Shown here one piece after another: positions 56,078-64,000 of a stretch of 64,000 bases of DNA. Location of the stretch: assembly GCF_015291625.1 (NCBI RefSeq), contig NZ_CP030047.1:5952001-6016000 (forward strand). The letters run 5' to 3'. The DNA is from Bradyrhizobium sp. CCBAU 53421. GTDB lineage: Bacteria > Pseudomonadota > Alphaproteobacteria > Rhizobiales > Xanthobacteraceae. Each line of letters begins with the position of its first letter. The first letter of the stretch is position 1. Made by a program: the position numbers and the translations under genes. The notes under the pieces are model-generated. The model saw only the letters and a program-made list of their open reading frames with translations. It was not told the DNA's origin and made no database searches.

Positions 56078-56671
56078 CGAGCTTGCTTGCTGCGCCAGGC
56101 CATCGCTCGAAGTTCGGTTTGGTTTTGGGTCATGAACAAACCGAGTGTCCCACGCAGCGTTGGTAACGCCGGCACGATGCGCGGTACCAACGATCATGAG
56201 TTGCGATCAACTGATCGGCGGGGAGACGCGAAGTGAACGGTTGCCGGGGCCATCTACCGCTCTATTTGGCATGTGCGGGCTAGGTTCACGAAAGCAACGC
56301 GACGGCTGCGGTAGCGATTGGAACGAGCCCAAGAAGGACGATCACGGCGTCCTAGAGCGCTTCCGATAGTTCGGGGCAGGCGCGGCTAGGGTCGCGGCAT
56401 GCTGCCAACCTGACGCACAAGTGGTGGCAAGCAAGCTCCGGAACTGCGAGTTCAGTCGTTAACGGCAACCTGAAAATCACAACAAGATAACATCCACCGA
56501 AGGCCTGCTAAAGCGCGATGAGATTGGGTTGAATCGTCATTGCGCTTTAGCTCCTTGTTTGAGCATGATCTTTTCGGAAATCAGCTTCACACTCTTCCGA
56601 ATCATGCTCTAGGCGCCCCAGCGACACCTGAGTGTCGGCACCAAGGCGGGCCTGCCTGTTGGCAGCATCAC
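56078..56671. other. intergenic region with palindromic repeat
   Basis: About 590 bases. The left half shows nothing. The right half holds the palindromic element listed separately, shortly after the adhesin stop on the minus strand. Confidence 0.4.
56509..56611. repeat. intergenic palindromic repeat, two hairpins
   Basis: First hairpin TAAAGCGCGATGA/TCATTGCGCTTTA (56509-56549). Second hairpin GAGCATGATCTTTTCGGA/TTCCGAATCATGCTC (56561-56611). From memory this pair is a dispersed intergenic element of Bradyrhizobium and Rhodopseudomonas. Only one copy is in the window. Its position after the adhesin gene also allows a terminator role. Confidence 0.65.
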
Positions 56672-59600
56672 TCACACATGCTGCGGCTGCGCCAGCTGGC
56701 TGACCTGCGTCGCGGGCGGATCGACAACCAGAGTACCGCCATGGCCATCGCTCGACGTCGCGAATGTCGAGGCCATGTAGTTGCCGAGCAGCGCAATACT
56801 CGCCGTGACGGTGCCGTCCGTCACCGTGAGCGTTCCGCGCGATGCGTTTCCGCTGAAGCTCGGAGTCTGAACGTTCGCGAAATTGATATTCGCGAAATCG
56901 ATCGCGTCCGAACCGGTCATGCCGGCGACGGTGCCGGCAAAGCTCGCGGAATTGTCGAGCTTCAGCGTCCCCGTCGAACCCTGGAACGTCACGGCGGCGC
57001 TCGAAGCCCCGGTTAATTCCAGGGTGCCGCCCGATGCGATGGTGGCATTAGTGGAGCTCTCGCCCGTCACGTTGAAGGGCTGCCAGGCTCCCCACGCAAT
57101 GCCGTCATTGGCCCGCATCCAGAGCTGATCCGTACCCGAGCCGGCCTGATAGGTCGTCTGGGAAAGTTGCGCCGCAGTGATGTCGATCTCGGTATTCGCG
57201 GCCTGCGTAGCTCCGTTGACGCTCCAATGCCCGTTGGTGTTGGAATCCCACAGCGCATACTTCGTGATGGCATCGCCGTCGGCGTCCGTCGCGGTGACGA
57301 GGTTCGCAGCAGCAAAGGTCTGCCCCGAGACCGTCACGACGTTGGAGACCGAGACCGTCGGCGCCTGGTTGGTTGCAGTGGCCGTAAAGCTCTTCCAGGC
57401 GCTCCACATGCTGCCGTCGTTGGCTTTCACCCAGAGCGTATCCGGTGTCGAACCGCCGGGGCCGAACACGTAACTCACCTGCGAGAGGTTCGCCGCCGAG
57501 ACGTCGATCTCGACATTGGCCGCCTGGGCGACGCCATTGACCACGAAGTGGCCGTTGCCGCCGGTGTCCCAGAACGCGTACTGGGTGATCGTGTCGTGCT
57601 CGGCATCCGTGGTCGAAAACAAGGTCGACGCCGCCACCGAATGGTCGTGAATTCCGGCCACGTTCGATGCGGTAACGACCGGGGCCGTGTCGGGGCCCGG
57701 TGTTGCCGTGAAGCTCTTCCAGACGCTCCACATGCTGCCGTCATTGGCCTTCACCCAGAGCGTATCCGGTGTCGAACCGCCGGGGCCGAACACGTAGCTC
57801 ACCTGCGACAGGTTCGCCGCCGCAACATCGATCTCGGCGTTGGTGGGCTGCACGACACCGTTGACCACAAAGTGTCCGTTACCTTGCGTATCCCAGAACG
57901 CATACTGGGTGATCGTGTCGTGCTCGGCATCGGTAACCGAAAACAAGCTCGAGGCGAGCGCCGACGTCTGCCCATGAACCGCAGCCACGTTCGATGCCGT
58001 CACGACCGGGGCCGTGTCGGGGCCCGGTGTTGCCGTGAAGCTCGTCCAGGAGCTCCACATGCTGCCGTCATTGGCCTTCACCCAGAGCGTATCCGGTGTC
58101 GAACCGCCGGGGCCGAACACGTAGCTGACTTGCGACAGGTTTGCCGCCGCAACATCGATCTCGGCGTTGGTGGGCTGCACGACGCCGTTGACCACAAAGT
58201 GGCCGCTGCCGCCGGTGTCCCAGAACGCATACTGGGTGATCGTGTCGTGCTCGGCATCGGTGACCGAGAACAAGCTCGACGCGAGCGCCGACGTCTGCCC
58301 ATGAACCGCGGCCACGTTCGATGCCGTCACGACCGGGGCCGTGTCGGGGCCCGGTGTTGCCGTGAAGCTCTTCCAGGCGCTCCACATGCTGCCGTCATTG
58401 GCCTTCACCCACAGCGTATCGGGTGTCGAACCGCCGGGGCCGAACACGTAGCTCACCTGCGACAGGTTCGCCGCCGCAACATCGATCTCGGCGTTGGTGG
58501 GCTGCACGACGCCGTTGACCACAAAGTGTCCGTTGCCGCCGGTGTCCCAGAACGCATACTGGGTGATCGTGTCGTGCTCGGCATCGGTGACCGAGAACAA
58601 GCTCGACGCGAGCGCCGACGTCTGCCCATGAACCGCGGCCACGTTCGATGCCGTCACGACCGGGGCCGTGTCGGGGCCCGGTGTTGCCGTGAAGCTCTTC
58701 CAGGCGCTCCACAAGATACCGTCATTGGCCTTCACCCAGAGCGTATCTGGCGTCGAACCGCCGGGGCCGAACACGTAGCTCACCTGCGACAGGTTCGCCG
58801 CCGCAACATCGATCTCGGCGTTGGTGGGCTGCACGACGCCGTTGACCACAAAGTGTCCGTTGCCTTGGGTGTCCCAGAACGCGTACTGGGTCATCGTGTC
58901 GCCGTCCGGATCGCTCACCGTGAACAGGCTCGATGCAGCAATCGACGTCTGGCCGTGCGCCGCAGTCACGTTAACTGCGTTCACGGTTGGCGCGGTGTCG
59001 CCAAATGCCTTGGCGGTAAATTGAGTCCAGTCGCCCCAAACCGTGCCGTCATTGGCTCGAACGAGAAGGGTATCAGTCGATCCGCTTGGACCGAAGACGT
59101 AGCTCACCTGCGACAGGTTCGCCGCCGCAACATCGATCTCGGCGTTGGTGGCCTGGACGACGCCGTTGACGACCCAGTGTCCGTGACCTTGGGTGTCCCA
59201 AAACGCGTATTGGGTGATCAGATCGCCATCGGCGTCAGACGCGGTGAAGAGACTGGAGGCCAGCACGGAGGTCTCGCCGGCGCCTGCATGGATGTTGGAC
59301 GCTGACGTGACCGGCGCGATATCGGCACGGGTCGTGACCAACGTTCCGGTACCGGAATCCGCGCTGACGCTGAACCGCACGCCGGGTGTCGCATCAAGCC
59401 GCAGATCGAAGGAGGATGCCCCCTCCGTGACGTGCAGGATGTTGCCGGCCTGCAAGGTCGCCGACCCACCCGATACGAAATTGAGGCCTGCCAGATCGAT
59501 GCTGTCGCCCAGCACCAGACTGCTGATGGTCGTGCCGGCCAAAGACGTGCCGTCGATCTTCAGCTGACCGCCGGAACCGCTGAAGGTGACGCCGCCGCTC

Positions 59601-62600
59601 ACGACGCTGCCGGCCTGCAGTTCGACCACGCCGCCGGAAATTGTGACCGGCCCCGTGGAGCCGCCAGAGGAAACGATCTCATTTCCTCCGGCAAAGACCG
59701 CGACGTTGCTGGTCACCGCGCCGGCAACCTTGAGCGCACCACCGCTCGACACCGCGATGTCGTGTGCCGCAGCTCCAGACGCGATGTTCAGCACGCCACC
59801 GCTGATGACGGTCGTGTGGTCGATTGCGCCTCCCGACGACACGTTGACCGTGCCGCCCGAAATCCCGGTTCCGGAGCCGGTCACACCGGTGACCACGCCT
59901 CCGGAGAACACGTTCTCGATGCCGCCGGCAAAGACCCCGACGTTGCTCAGAACCGTGCCGCCGACGTTGAAGACGCCGCCGCTCGAGACGGAGATATGGT
60001 CTACCGTCGCGCCGGACGAGACATTCAGGTCGCCGCCAGCGAAGACGGTCGCATATTCGAAGGACGCTCCGGAGAGAACGTCGACCAGCCCGGAAATTGC
60101 GGTCCCCGAACCGGTCACGCCGGTGACCGAGCCACCTGCAGAGACGATTTCGTGGCCGCCGCTCTGAATGATGACATTGCTGGTGATCTTGCCCTGCACG
60201 TTAAGCGTGCCGGACACGTTGAGCATGCTGGCAGAACCTCCGGACAGAATGTTGAGCGTCGCACCGGCTGCGACGAATGTTCCCGTACCGGTCGTGCCGC
60301 TGATGGTGCCCTGGATGACGCCACCGGACGAGACGTTCTCGACGCCGCCGCTCAACACCGCGACCGTATTGGACGTGGTCCCCGCCACGTTGAGGATGCC
60401 GCCCGCCGAAACCGTCGTCCCCACGCCGTTGGAGGTTGCCGAGACCAATCCTCCCACCAGCACGTTTTCTATGCCGCCGCTCGAGATGAAGACGTTGCTG
60501 GTGATGGTGCCGGCAAGATTGAGCGCGCCACCCGACAGGGTGACGTCGTGCGCCGTCGCGCCGGCGGAAACATTCAAGGCGCCGCCGCTGAAGACCGCGG
60601 TGTTGAACGTCAGACCGCCAGACGAAACATTCTCAACACCTCCGCTTGAAACTTGCGCCGCAGCCGAACCGCCGGTCGACACATTCAACACGCCGCCACT
60701 TGAAATCGTGGCGCCAATGGTGGCGCCACCAGAGGAAACCGTCTGATTGCCACCCGACAGAATCGTGGCGCCGGAATCGACGCCACCACTGAAGACGGCC
60801 TCGAAGCCGCCAGACAGGATCGTGCCCGTCGCGCTGCCACCGGCTGAAACGGAACTACCGTTGAACGATCCGAGCTGGAAGTAGCCGCCGCTCAGCACCG
60901 TCGTGTCGGCCGCCGTGCCGCCGCTCAGCACGGTCATGCCGCCGGAGTTGGAGATCGTCGTTCCGGATACTGCACCGCCCGAGATGACTTGCGCGCCGCC
61001 GTTGTTGGCAATCGTGGTGGACACCACGAGGCCACCGGAGTTCACATCGAGCTGCCCGCCCGCCACGGTCGTATTGCTCGCGGTTCCGCCCGCCAAACCG
61101 CCCGATCCCTGGAACGACGGAATGCCGACTTGCATGAAGCCGCCACTGCCAACGATGGTGCCCAGGGCCGTGCCGCCCGCAAGCACGTTCTCTATTCCAT
61201 TCGCGCTGACGGTGATGGCGGAGGTTGAGCCGCCCGACAGAACCTCGAGGATCGGGCCACTACCCACCAAATAGCCGCTCACGACAGCGCCAGGCCCCAC
61301 CTCAAGGTCGGTACCGCTACCAAAAGTGGTGTTGGAAAGCTGTGAAACGGACGCTCCGCTGACCAGTTCTACGGCGCCGAAATTGACCGAAACGCCACTG
61401 AGGGACCCGCCTGAGAACAGCTTCAGCAGACCGCCATTGACCATCGTGGCGTTTGCCGATCCGCCGGAAAGGACGTCGAGCTCACCGCCGCCGAAGACAT
61501 TGGCGCCGTTCGCAGCACCTCCGGACGAAACGGTTTCCAGGCCACCGCCGTGGATGTTGATGTTACTGGTTGTGCTTCCCGCGAGATTGAATTGGCCACC
61601 GCTATTCACATTGATGTCATGCGCGGACGCGCCGGCCTGCAAGTTCAGGGCGCCGTTGCTGTTGACGGCAACGTAGCTGACGGAGGCGCCCGCGGATGCA
61701 TTCACCGTGCCGACGACGGTGACCGTTGGGAGGGCGGATGGATCCAACGATCCGCTGATGGCACCGCCGGAAGAGACGTTCAATGTGGCGCCGCCCGCAA
61801 CGAACACGAAGTTCGTCGCCGTACCCAGCAGGTTCAGCGTTGCTCCGTTCGATACAGTAAAGTCGTGAACGGTGGCGCCGGATGCGACGCTGGCCGAGGC
61901 TCCGGACGACAAGGTGAAGAACTCCGACAGGCCTCCGGAGAGGACATTGAGCGAGCCTCCCGACACCGTAAAGTCCTGCGCATTGCCGCTGGAAAGCACG
62001 TTCAGCGTGCCCCCCGACACATCGAAGTTCTGCGCACTGCCTCCCGAAAAAACATTCTCGGTGCCACCGGCGAAGACCTCCGAGTTGCTGGTCTGAGAAC
62101 CTGCGAGATTGAGGATACCGCCACTGCTGACGCCGAAGTCGTGGATGGTCGCGCCATAGTCGGCCGTGACAAGGCCGCCACTCCTGACCGTGAAGTAGGA
62201 GAGCTGGCCGCCCGAGGTCACACTGACCGTGCCGCCCGACACAATCGTCTCGTCGCTGCCGGGAGCGCCCGTTTCGATGCCGCCGGAAGAAATCACAACA
62301 AGGCCGCTCGAAAAGACTTCAACGTGGCTTGTCACCGTTCCGGCAACGTTCAGCGTGCCGCCCGACGACACGGCAAGGAACGACGCCGCACCGCCCGAGG
62401 AAACGTTGAGCGTGCCGCCTGCAGACACCGTGGCCGAGACGCTGAGGCCGCCGCTGGAGATATTCAGGCTGCCGCCGGACAGAAGCGTGGCGCCGCTATC
62501 GATACCACCGCTCGAAATCACCTCCAAGCCGCCGGACACAGTCGTTCCAGTGGCGCTGCCGCTGGACTCAACGATCAGCGTGCCGCCATTCAGGACGGTA

Positions 62601-62659
62601 TCGCCGGATTCAGTGCCAGAAGAAACAGTAACGGTCACGCCGCTGGAAATCGTCTGCAT
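56672..62659 (-). CDS. giant strand-loop-strand repeat adhesin
   Basis: 1995 residues; ATG 62659 with GGAGG seven bases upstream. Residues 1 to about 1110 are strand-loop-strand repeats of the AIDA/TibA passenger type (for example VSSGGTLNVSSGG units with SSGG turns). About 1112-1865 holds seven tandem repeats of about 108 residues (core ITQYAFWDTGGNGHFVVNGV...NLSQVSYVFGPGGSTPDTLW). The last 130 residues (GSDAIDFANINF, GTLTVTDGTVTASIALLGNY, SDGHGGTLVVDPP) are a beta-rich end I recall from type I-secreted giant proteins. No Sec/ESPR signal and no beta-barrel, so not a classic autotransporter. Probably a surface adhesin heptosylated by the enzyme encoded just upstream. Confidence 0.85.
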   Translation of the reverse strand: MQTISSGVTVTVSSGTESGDTVLNGGTLIVESSGSATGTTVSGGLEVISSGGIDSGATLLSGGSLNISSGGLSVSATVSAGGTLNVSSGGAASFLAVSSGGTLNVAGTVTSHVEVFSSGLVVISSGGIETGAPGSDETIVSGGTVSVTSGGQLSYFTVRSGGLVTADYGATIHDFGVSSGGILNLAGSQTSNSEVFAGGTENVFSGGSAQNFDVSGGTLNVLSSGNAQDFTVSGGSLNVLSGGLSEFFTLSSGASASVASGATVHDFTVSNGATLNLLGTATNFVFVAGGATLNVSSGGAISGSLDPSALPTVTVVGTVNASAGASVSYVAVNSNGALNLQAGASAHDINVNSGGQFNLAGSTTSNINIHGGGLETVSSGGAANGANVFGGGELDVLSGGSANATMVNGGLLKLFSGGSLSGVSVNFGAVELVSGASVSQLSNTTFGSGTDLEVGPGAVVSGYLVGSGPILEVLSGGSTSAITVSANGIENVLAGGTALGTIVGSGGFMQVGIPSFQGSGGLAGGTASNTTVAGGQLDVNSGGLVVSTTIANNGGAQVISGGAVSGTTISNSGGMTVLSGGTAADTTVLSGGYFQLGSFNGSSVSAGGSATGTILSGGFEAVFSGGVDSGATILSGGNQTVSSGGATIGATISSGGVLNVSTGGSAAAQVSSGGVENVSSGGLTFNTAVFSGGALNVSAGATAHDVTLSGGALNLAGTITSNVFISSGGIENVLVGGLVSATSNGVGTTVSAGGILNVAGTTSNTVAVLSGGVENVSSGGVIQGTISGTTGTGTFVAAGATLNILSGGSASMLNVSGTLNVQGKITSNVIIQSGGHEIVSAGGSVTGVTGSGTAISGLVDVLSGASFEYATVFAGGDLNVSSGATVDHISVSSGGVFNVGGTVLSNVGVFAGGIENVFSGGVVTGVTGSGTGISGGTVNVSSGGAIDHTTVISGGVLNIASGAAAHDIAVSSGGALKVAGAVTSNVAVFAGGNEIVSSGGSTGPVTISGGVVELQAGSVVSGGVTFSGSGGQLKIDGTSLAGTTISSLVLGDSIDLAGLNFVSGGSATLQAGNILHVTEGASSFDLRLDATPGVRFSVSADSGTGTLVTTRADIAPVTSASNIHAGAGETSVLASSLFTASDADGDLITQYAFWDTQGHGHWVVNGVVQATNAEIDVAAANLSQVSYVFGPSGSTDTLLVRANDGTVWGDWTQFTAKAFGDTAPTVNAVNVTAAHGQTSIAASSLFTVSDPDGDTMTQYAFWDTQGNGHFVVNGVVQPTNAEIDVAAANLSQVSYVFGPGGSTPDTLWVKANDGILWSAWKSFTATPGPDTAPVVTASNVAAVHGQTSALASSLFSVTDAEHDTITQYAFWDTGGNGHFVVNGVVQPTNAEIDVAAANLSQVSYVFGPGGSTPDTLWVKANDGSMWSAWKSFTATPGPDTAPVVTASNVAAVHGQTSALASSLFSVTDAEHDTITQYAFWDTGGSGHFVVNGVVQPTNAEIDVAAANLSQVSYVFGPGGSTPDTLWVKANDGSMWSSWTSFTATPGPDTAPVVTASNVAAVHGQTSALASSLFSVTDAEHDTITQYAFWDTQGNGHFVVNGVVQPTNAEIDVAAANLSQVSYVFGPGGSTPDTLWVKANDGSMWSVWKSFTATPGPDTAPVVTASNVAGIHDHSVAASTLFSTTDAEHDTITQYAFWDTGGNGHFVVNGVAQAANVEIDVSAANLSQVSYVFGPGGSTPDTLWVKANDGSMWSAWKSFTATATNQAPTVSVSNVVTVSGQTFAAANLVTATDADGDAITKYALWDSNTNGHWSVNGATQAANTEIDITAAQLSQTTYQAGSGTDQLWMRANDGIAWGAWQPFNVTGESSTNATIASGGTLELTGASSAAVTFQGSTGTLKLDNSASFAGTVAGMTGSDAIDFANINFANVQTPSFSGNASRGTLTVTDGTVTASIALLGNYMASTFATSSDGHGGTLVVDPPATQVSQLAQPQHV
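57060..59325 (-). repeat. seven tandem about 325-bp coding repeats
   Basis: Within the adhesin gene, recurring DNA blocks at 327-bp spacing (for example the GAAGCTCTTCCAG/GAAGCTCGTCCAG site at 57711, 58038, 58365, 58692). The central four units are almost identical in DNA; the outer units (first, sixth, seventh) are diverged. Expect length variation by recombination. Confidence 0.85.
59340..62655 (-). repeat. strand-loop-strand repeat region
   Basis: Short degenerate coding repeats rich in SSGG, about 16-20 codons each, over more than 3 kb. Each encodes a strand, a Gly-rich turn and a second strand; Ser residues in the turns are the sites modified by TibC/Aah-type enzymes in known relatives. 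Confidence 0.75.
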
Positions 62660-62739
62660 GGCTCTGCCTCCAGGCCAGAATGAAATTCATTTGCCCGTTT
62701 CGGGCGTCGACGCCTGTCGGCATCGACGTCCTTTACGCG

Positions 62740-64000
62740 CTACATTTTGCCGCCGACCGGAAATCCCGGTATGCGCTGAATAATCTGCTTGACGTGATCG
62801 GCCGTAATCAGCCGCGTGCATTCGAACTGCCGGGGTGAATTGGCATGCCGCGGGCACCACAGAAAATCCTTGTGGTCGAAACGCACCCGCGGATCGTTCC
62901 AGCAACTGTTGCACGCGTGAAAATTGACAATGCGGTAGGGCGTTTCGAATTCGTTGGTCGGATGGGTGAACCCGCTGATCATGACGACCGGCGTCCCCGA
63001 CGCCCATGCAAGCCACGACAGGCCGCTCGACAGACCAATGAAAAAGTCAGCATGCTTCAGGTAGCGAAATCGCTCGGCCAGCGGCTTGTCGCCGGTCTCA
63101 TCCTCGGCACCGTTCGGAATATGGTTCCAGATCAACTGAGTGCCGTGAGTGGCCTTCTGGTCGATGCACACCACCCGGTAGCCGGCCGCCTTCAGGAAAT
63201 TGACGATCTCGCGCCAGCCATGCGGGTTGTTCCAGTATTTGCTTTGCGTGGTGCTCTGGACCGCGATGCAGACATAGGGCTCGGCAATCGGCCTCGTATC
63301 ATCCTTGATGGCGATGCGCGGTGGCTGCTCGGTCGGATCGACGCCCAGAATGTAACCCGCGGTCCGATGTAGCCCGACATGGCGAAAATCGGTGGGCTGA
63401 TAGACGCAATCCTTGTCGTCGAAAAACAGTCCGACGCTGTAGGTCGCGTAATATCGCTCCGGCTTGACCTCTTCGTGGGTGATGAACTCGATGTCCGGAT
63501 ACGCGTCGCGGAACAGTTCGATCAGCGGCGCGCCCATGGCGCAGCTCAGCTTGCAGCCATGCCTGTCCTTGAACTTCACCGCATAGGGAAACCATCCCAT
63601 CGTATCGCCGAGCGTCCCGACCGGAAACTGGATCAGGACGGCGCGATCTTTGGCCGAGTATTCATGATCAAAGAGGGATTCGCCCTGCTGGGAGACTTCT
63701 ATTCCGAAACGGATGTAGTAGCGCTTTGAGCTGTTGACATAGCCGCCGGCGAATTCCGTTTCGAACAACACGTTGCCTGTGTCGAGATCCCGAATTCTCA
63801 CCTTCCAGGGCTGCTCGCCATGAGGGCAAACAATTCGCGCGCCATCATTGAAGTCGAATCGCAGTCCCTTTGGACCGACCTGAGTGGGCAGTTTGGCGGC
63901 CGCAGGATAGGCGGACTTCGGGGCGTCGGCATTCGACGAAACAGCCTCCGACTTGGCCGGCGCGGCGCCGGTCGAACGGTCAACGATGACGTTGGGTTGT
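62740..64000 (-). CDS. autotransporter strand-loop-strand O-heptosyltransferase, TibC/Aah-like, partial
   Basis: Transfers heptose from ADP-heptose to Ser of strand-loop-strand repeats in the cytoplasm. At least 419 residues are visible and the frame runs open through the right edge, so the N-terminus is missing (GTG 63801 is internal: the upstream sequence GPKGLRFDFNDGARIVCPHG is family-like). Features: ALIQFPVGTLGDTM-like VGTLGDTMGW, WNNPHGWREIVNFLKAAGYR, FFIGLSSGLSWLAWASGTPV and the Cys-rich metal site CNSCWNDPRVRFDHKDFLWC followed by PRHANSPRQFEC. Ends 80 bases before its probable substrate gene. Confidence 0.92.
   Translation of the reverse strand, partial: QPNVIVDRSTGAAPAKSEAVSSNADAPKSAYPAAAKLPTQVGPKGLRFDFNDGARIVCPHGEQPWKVRIRDLDTGNVLFETEFAGGYVNSSKRYYIRFGIEVSQQGESLFDHEYSAKDRAVLIQFPVGTLGDTMGWFPYAVKFKDRHGCKLSCAMGAPLIELFRDAYPDIEFITHEEVKPERYYATYSVGLFFDDKDCVYQPTDFRHVGLHRTAGYILGVDPTEQPPRIAIKDDTRPIAEPYVCIAVQSTTQSKYWNNPHGWREIVNFLKAAGYRVVCIDQKATHGTQLIWNHIPNGAEDETGDKPLAERFRYLKHADFFIGLSSGLSWLAWASGTPVVMISGFTHPTNEFETPYRIVNFHACNSCWNDPRVRFDHKDFLWCPRHANSPRQFECTRLITADHVKQIIQRIPGFPVGGKM

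Noticed and set aside
57167..59305. 712-codon plus-strand frame with internal repeats
   Set aside because: It is the mirror of the tandem repeats of the adhesin gene; its repetitiveness and Arg/His richness come from the coding strand.
57060..59325. CRISPR-like array
   Set aside because: Repeats are about 327 bp, contiguous, in frame and coding; there are no short repeats with unique spacers.
59432..62683. Long plus-strand frames opposite the strand-loop-strand region
   Set aside because: Shadows of a GC-rich repetitive coding region.

Overview
The window looks like one stretch of an alphaproteobacterial chromosome, most like Bradyrhizobium or a close relative. The reasons are high GC, frequent GTG/TTG starts, the gene families present, and an intergenic palindromic repeat near 56.5 kb that I recall from Bradyrhizobium/Rhodopseudomonas genomes. 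The genus is an inference. No rRNA, tRNA, transposase, integrase or CRISPR array was found.

Most of the window (about 1-55 kb) is a large exopolysaccharide (EPS) locus. At the left edge are the start of a phosphopantetheinyl transferase-like gene, two divergent LuxR-type regulators with degenerate receiver domains, and galE. Next comes a secretion block: a heparin-lyase-I-like polysaccharide lyase (5.3-6.5 kb), a type I secretion pair (HlyD-like adaptor and HlyB-like ABC exporter with a doubled N-terminal domain, 15.5-19.7 kb) and a second, longer lyase (20.2-22.0 kb). The two lyases share a C-terminal tail. Both lyases and the exporter carry the same roughly 70-bp element about 170-240 bp upstream of their starts, which suggests one regulon of exporter plus cargo. 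Between them lie small or hypothetical genes, a broken PilZ gene, a CelD/BcsL-type acetyltransferase, an asparagine synthetase, an NDUFA9-like SDR, a VOC protein and bacterioferritin.

The core EPS genes run from 22.8 to 55 kb. They are a second AsnB-like amidotransferase; a tightly coupled minus-strand operon (Gfo/Idh oxidoreductase, ExoY-like priming transferase, DegT aminotransferase, hexapeptide acyltransferase, glycosyltransferase, NodB-type deacetylase, glycosyltransferase); a plus-strand set (deacetylase-like protein, AlgD-like nucleotide-sugar dehydrogenase, glycosyltransferase); a third lyase with a Sec signal; more glycosyltransferases; two methyltransferases; a flippase; a Wzy-like polymerase; a Wzz-like chain-length protein; and an ExoF/Wza-like export protein. 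Together they describe a Wzx/Wzy-dependent polymer probably containing amidated or N-acetylated amino-uronic sugars. A long coiled-coil protein with a Sel1-like tail follows.

The right end (56.7-64.0 kb) holds a 1995-residue strand-loop-strand repeat adhesin with seven tandem repeats of about 108 residues, directly downstream of an autotransporter-type O-heptosyltransferase (TibC/Aah family) cut by the window edge. Together they look like a glycosylated surface adhesin and its modifying enzyme.
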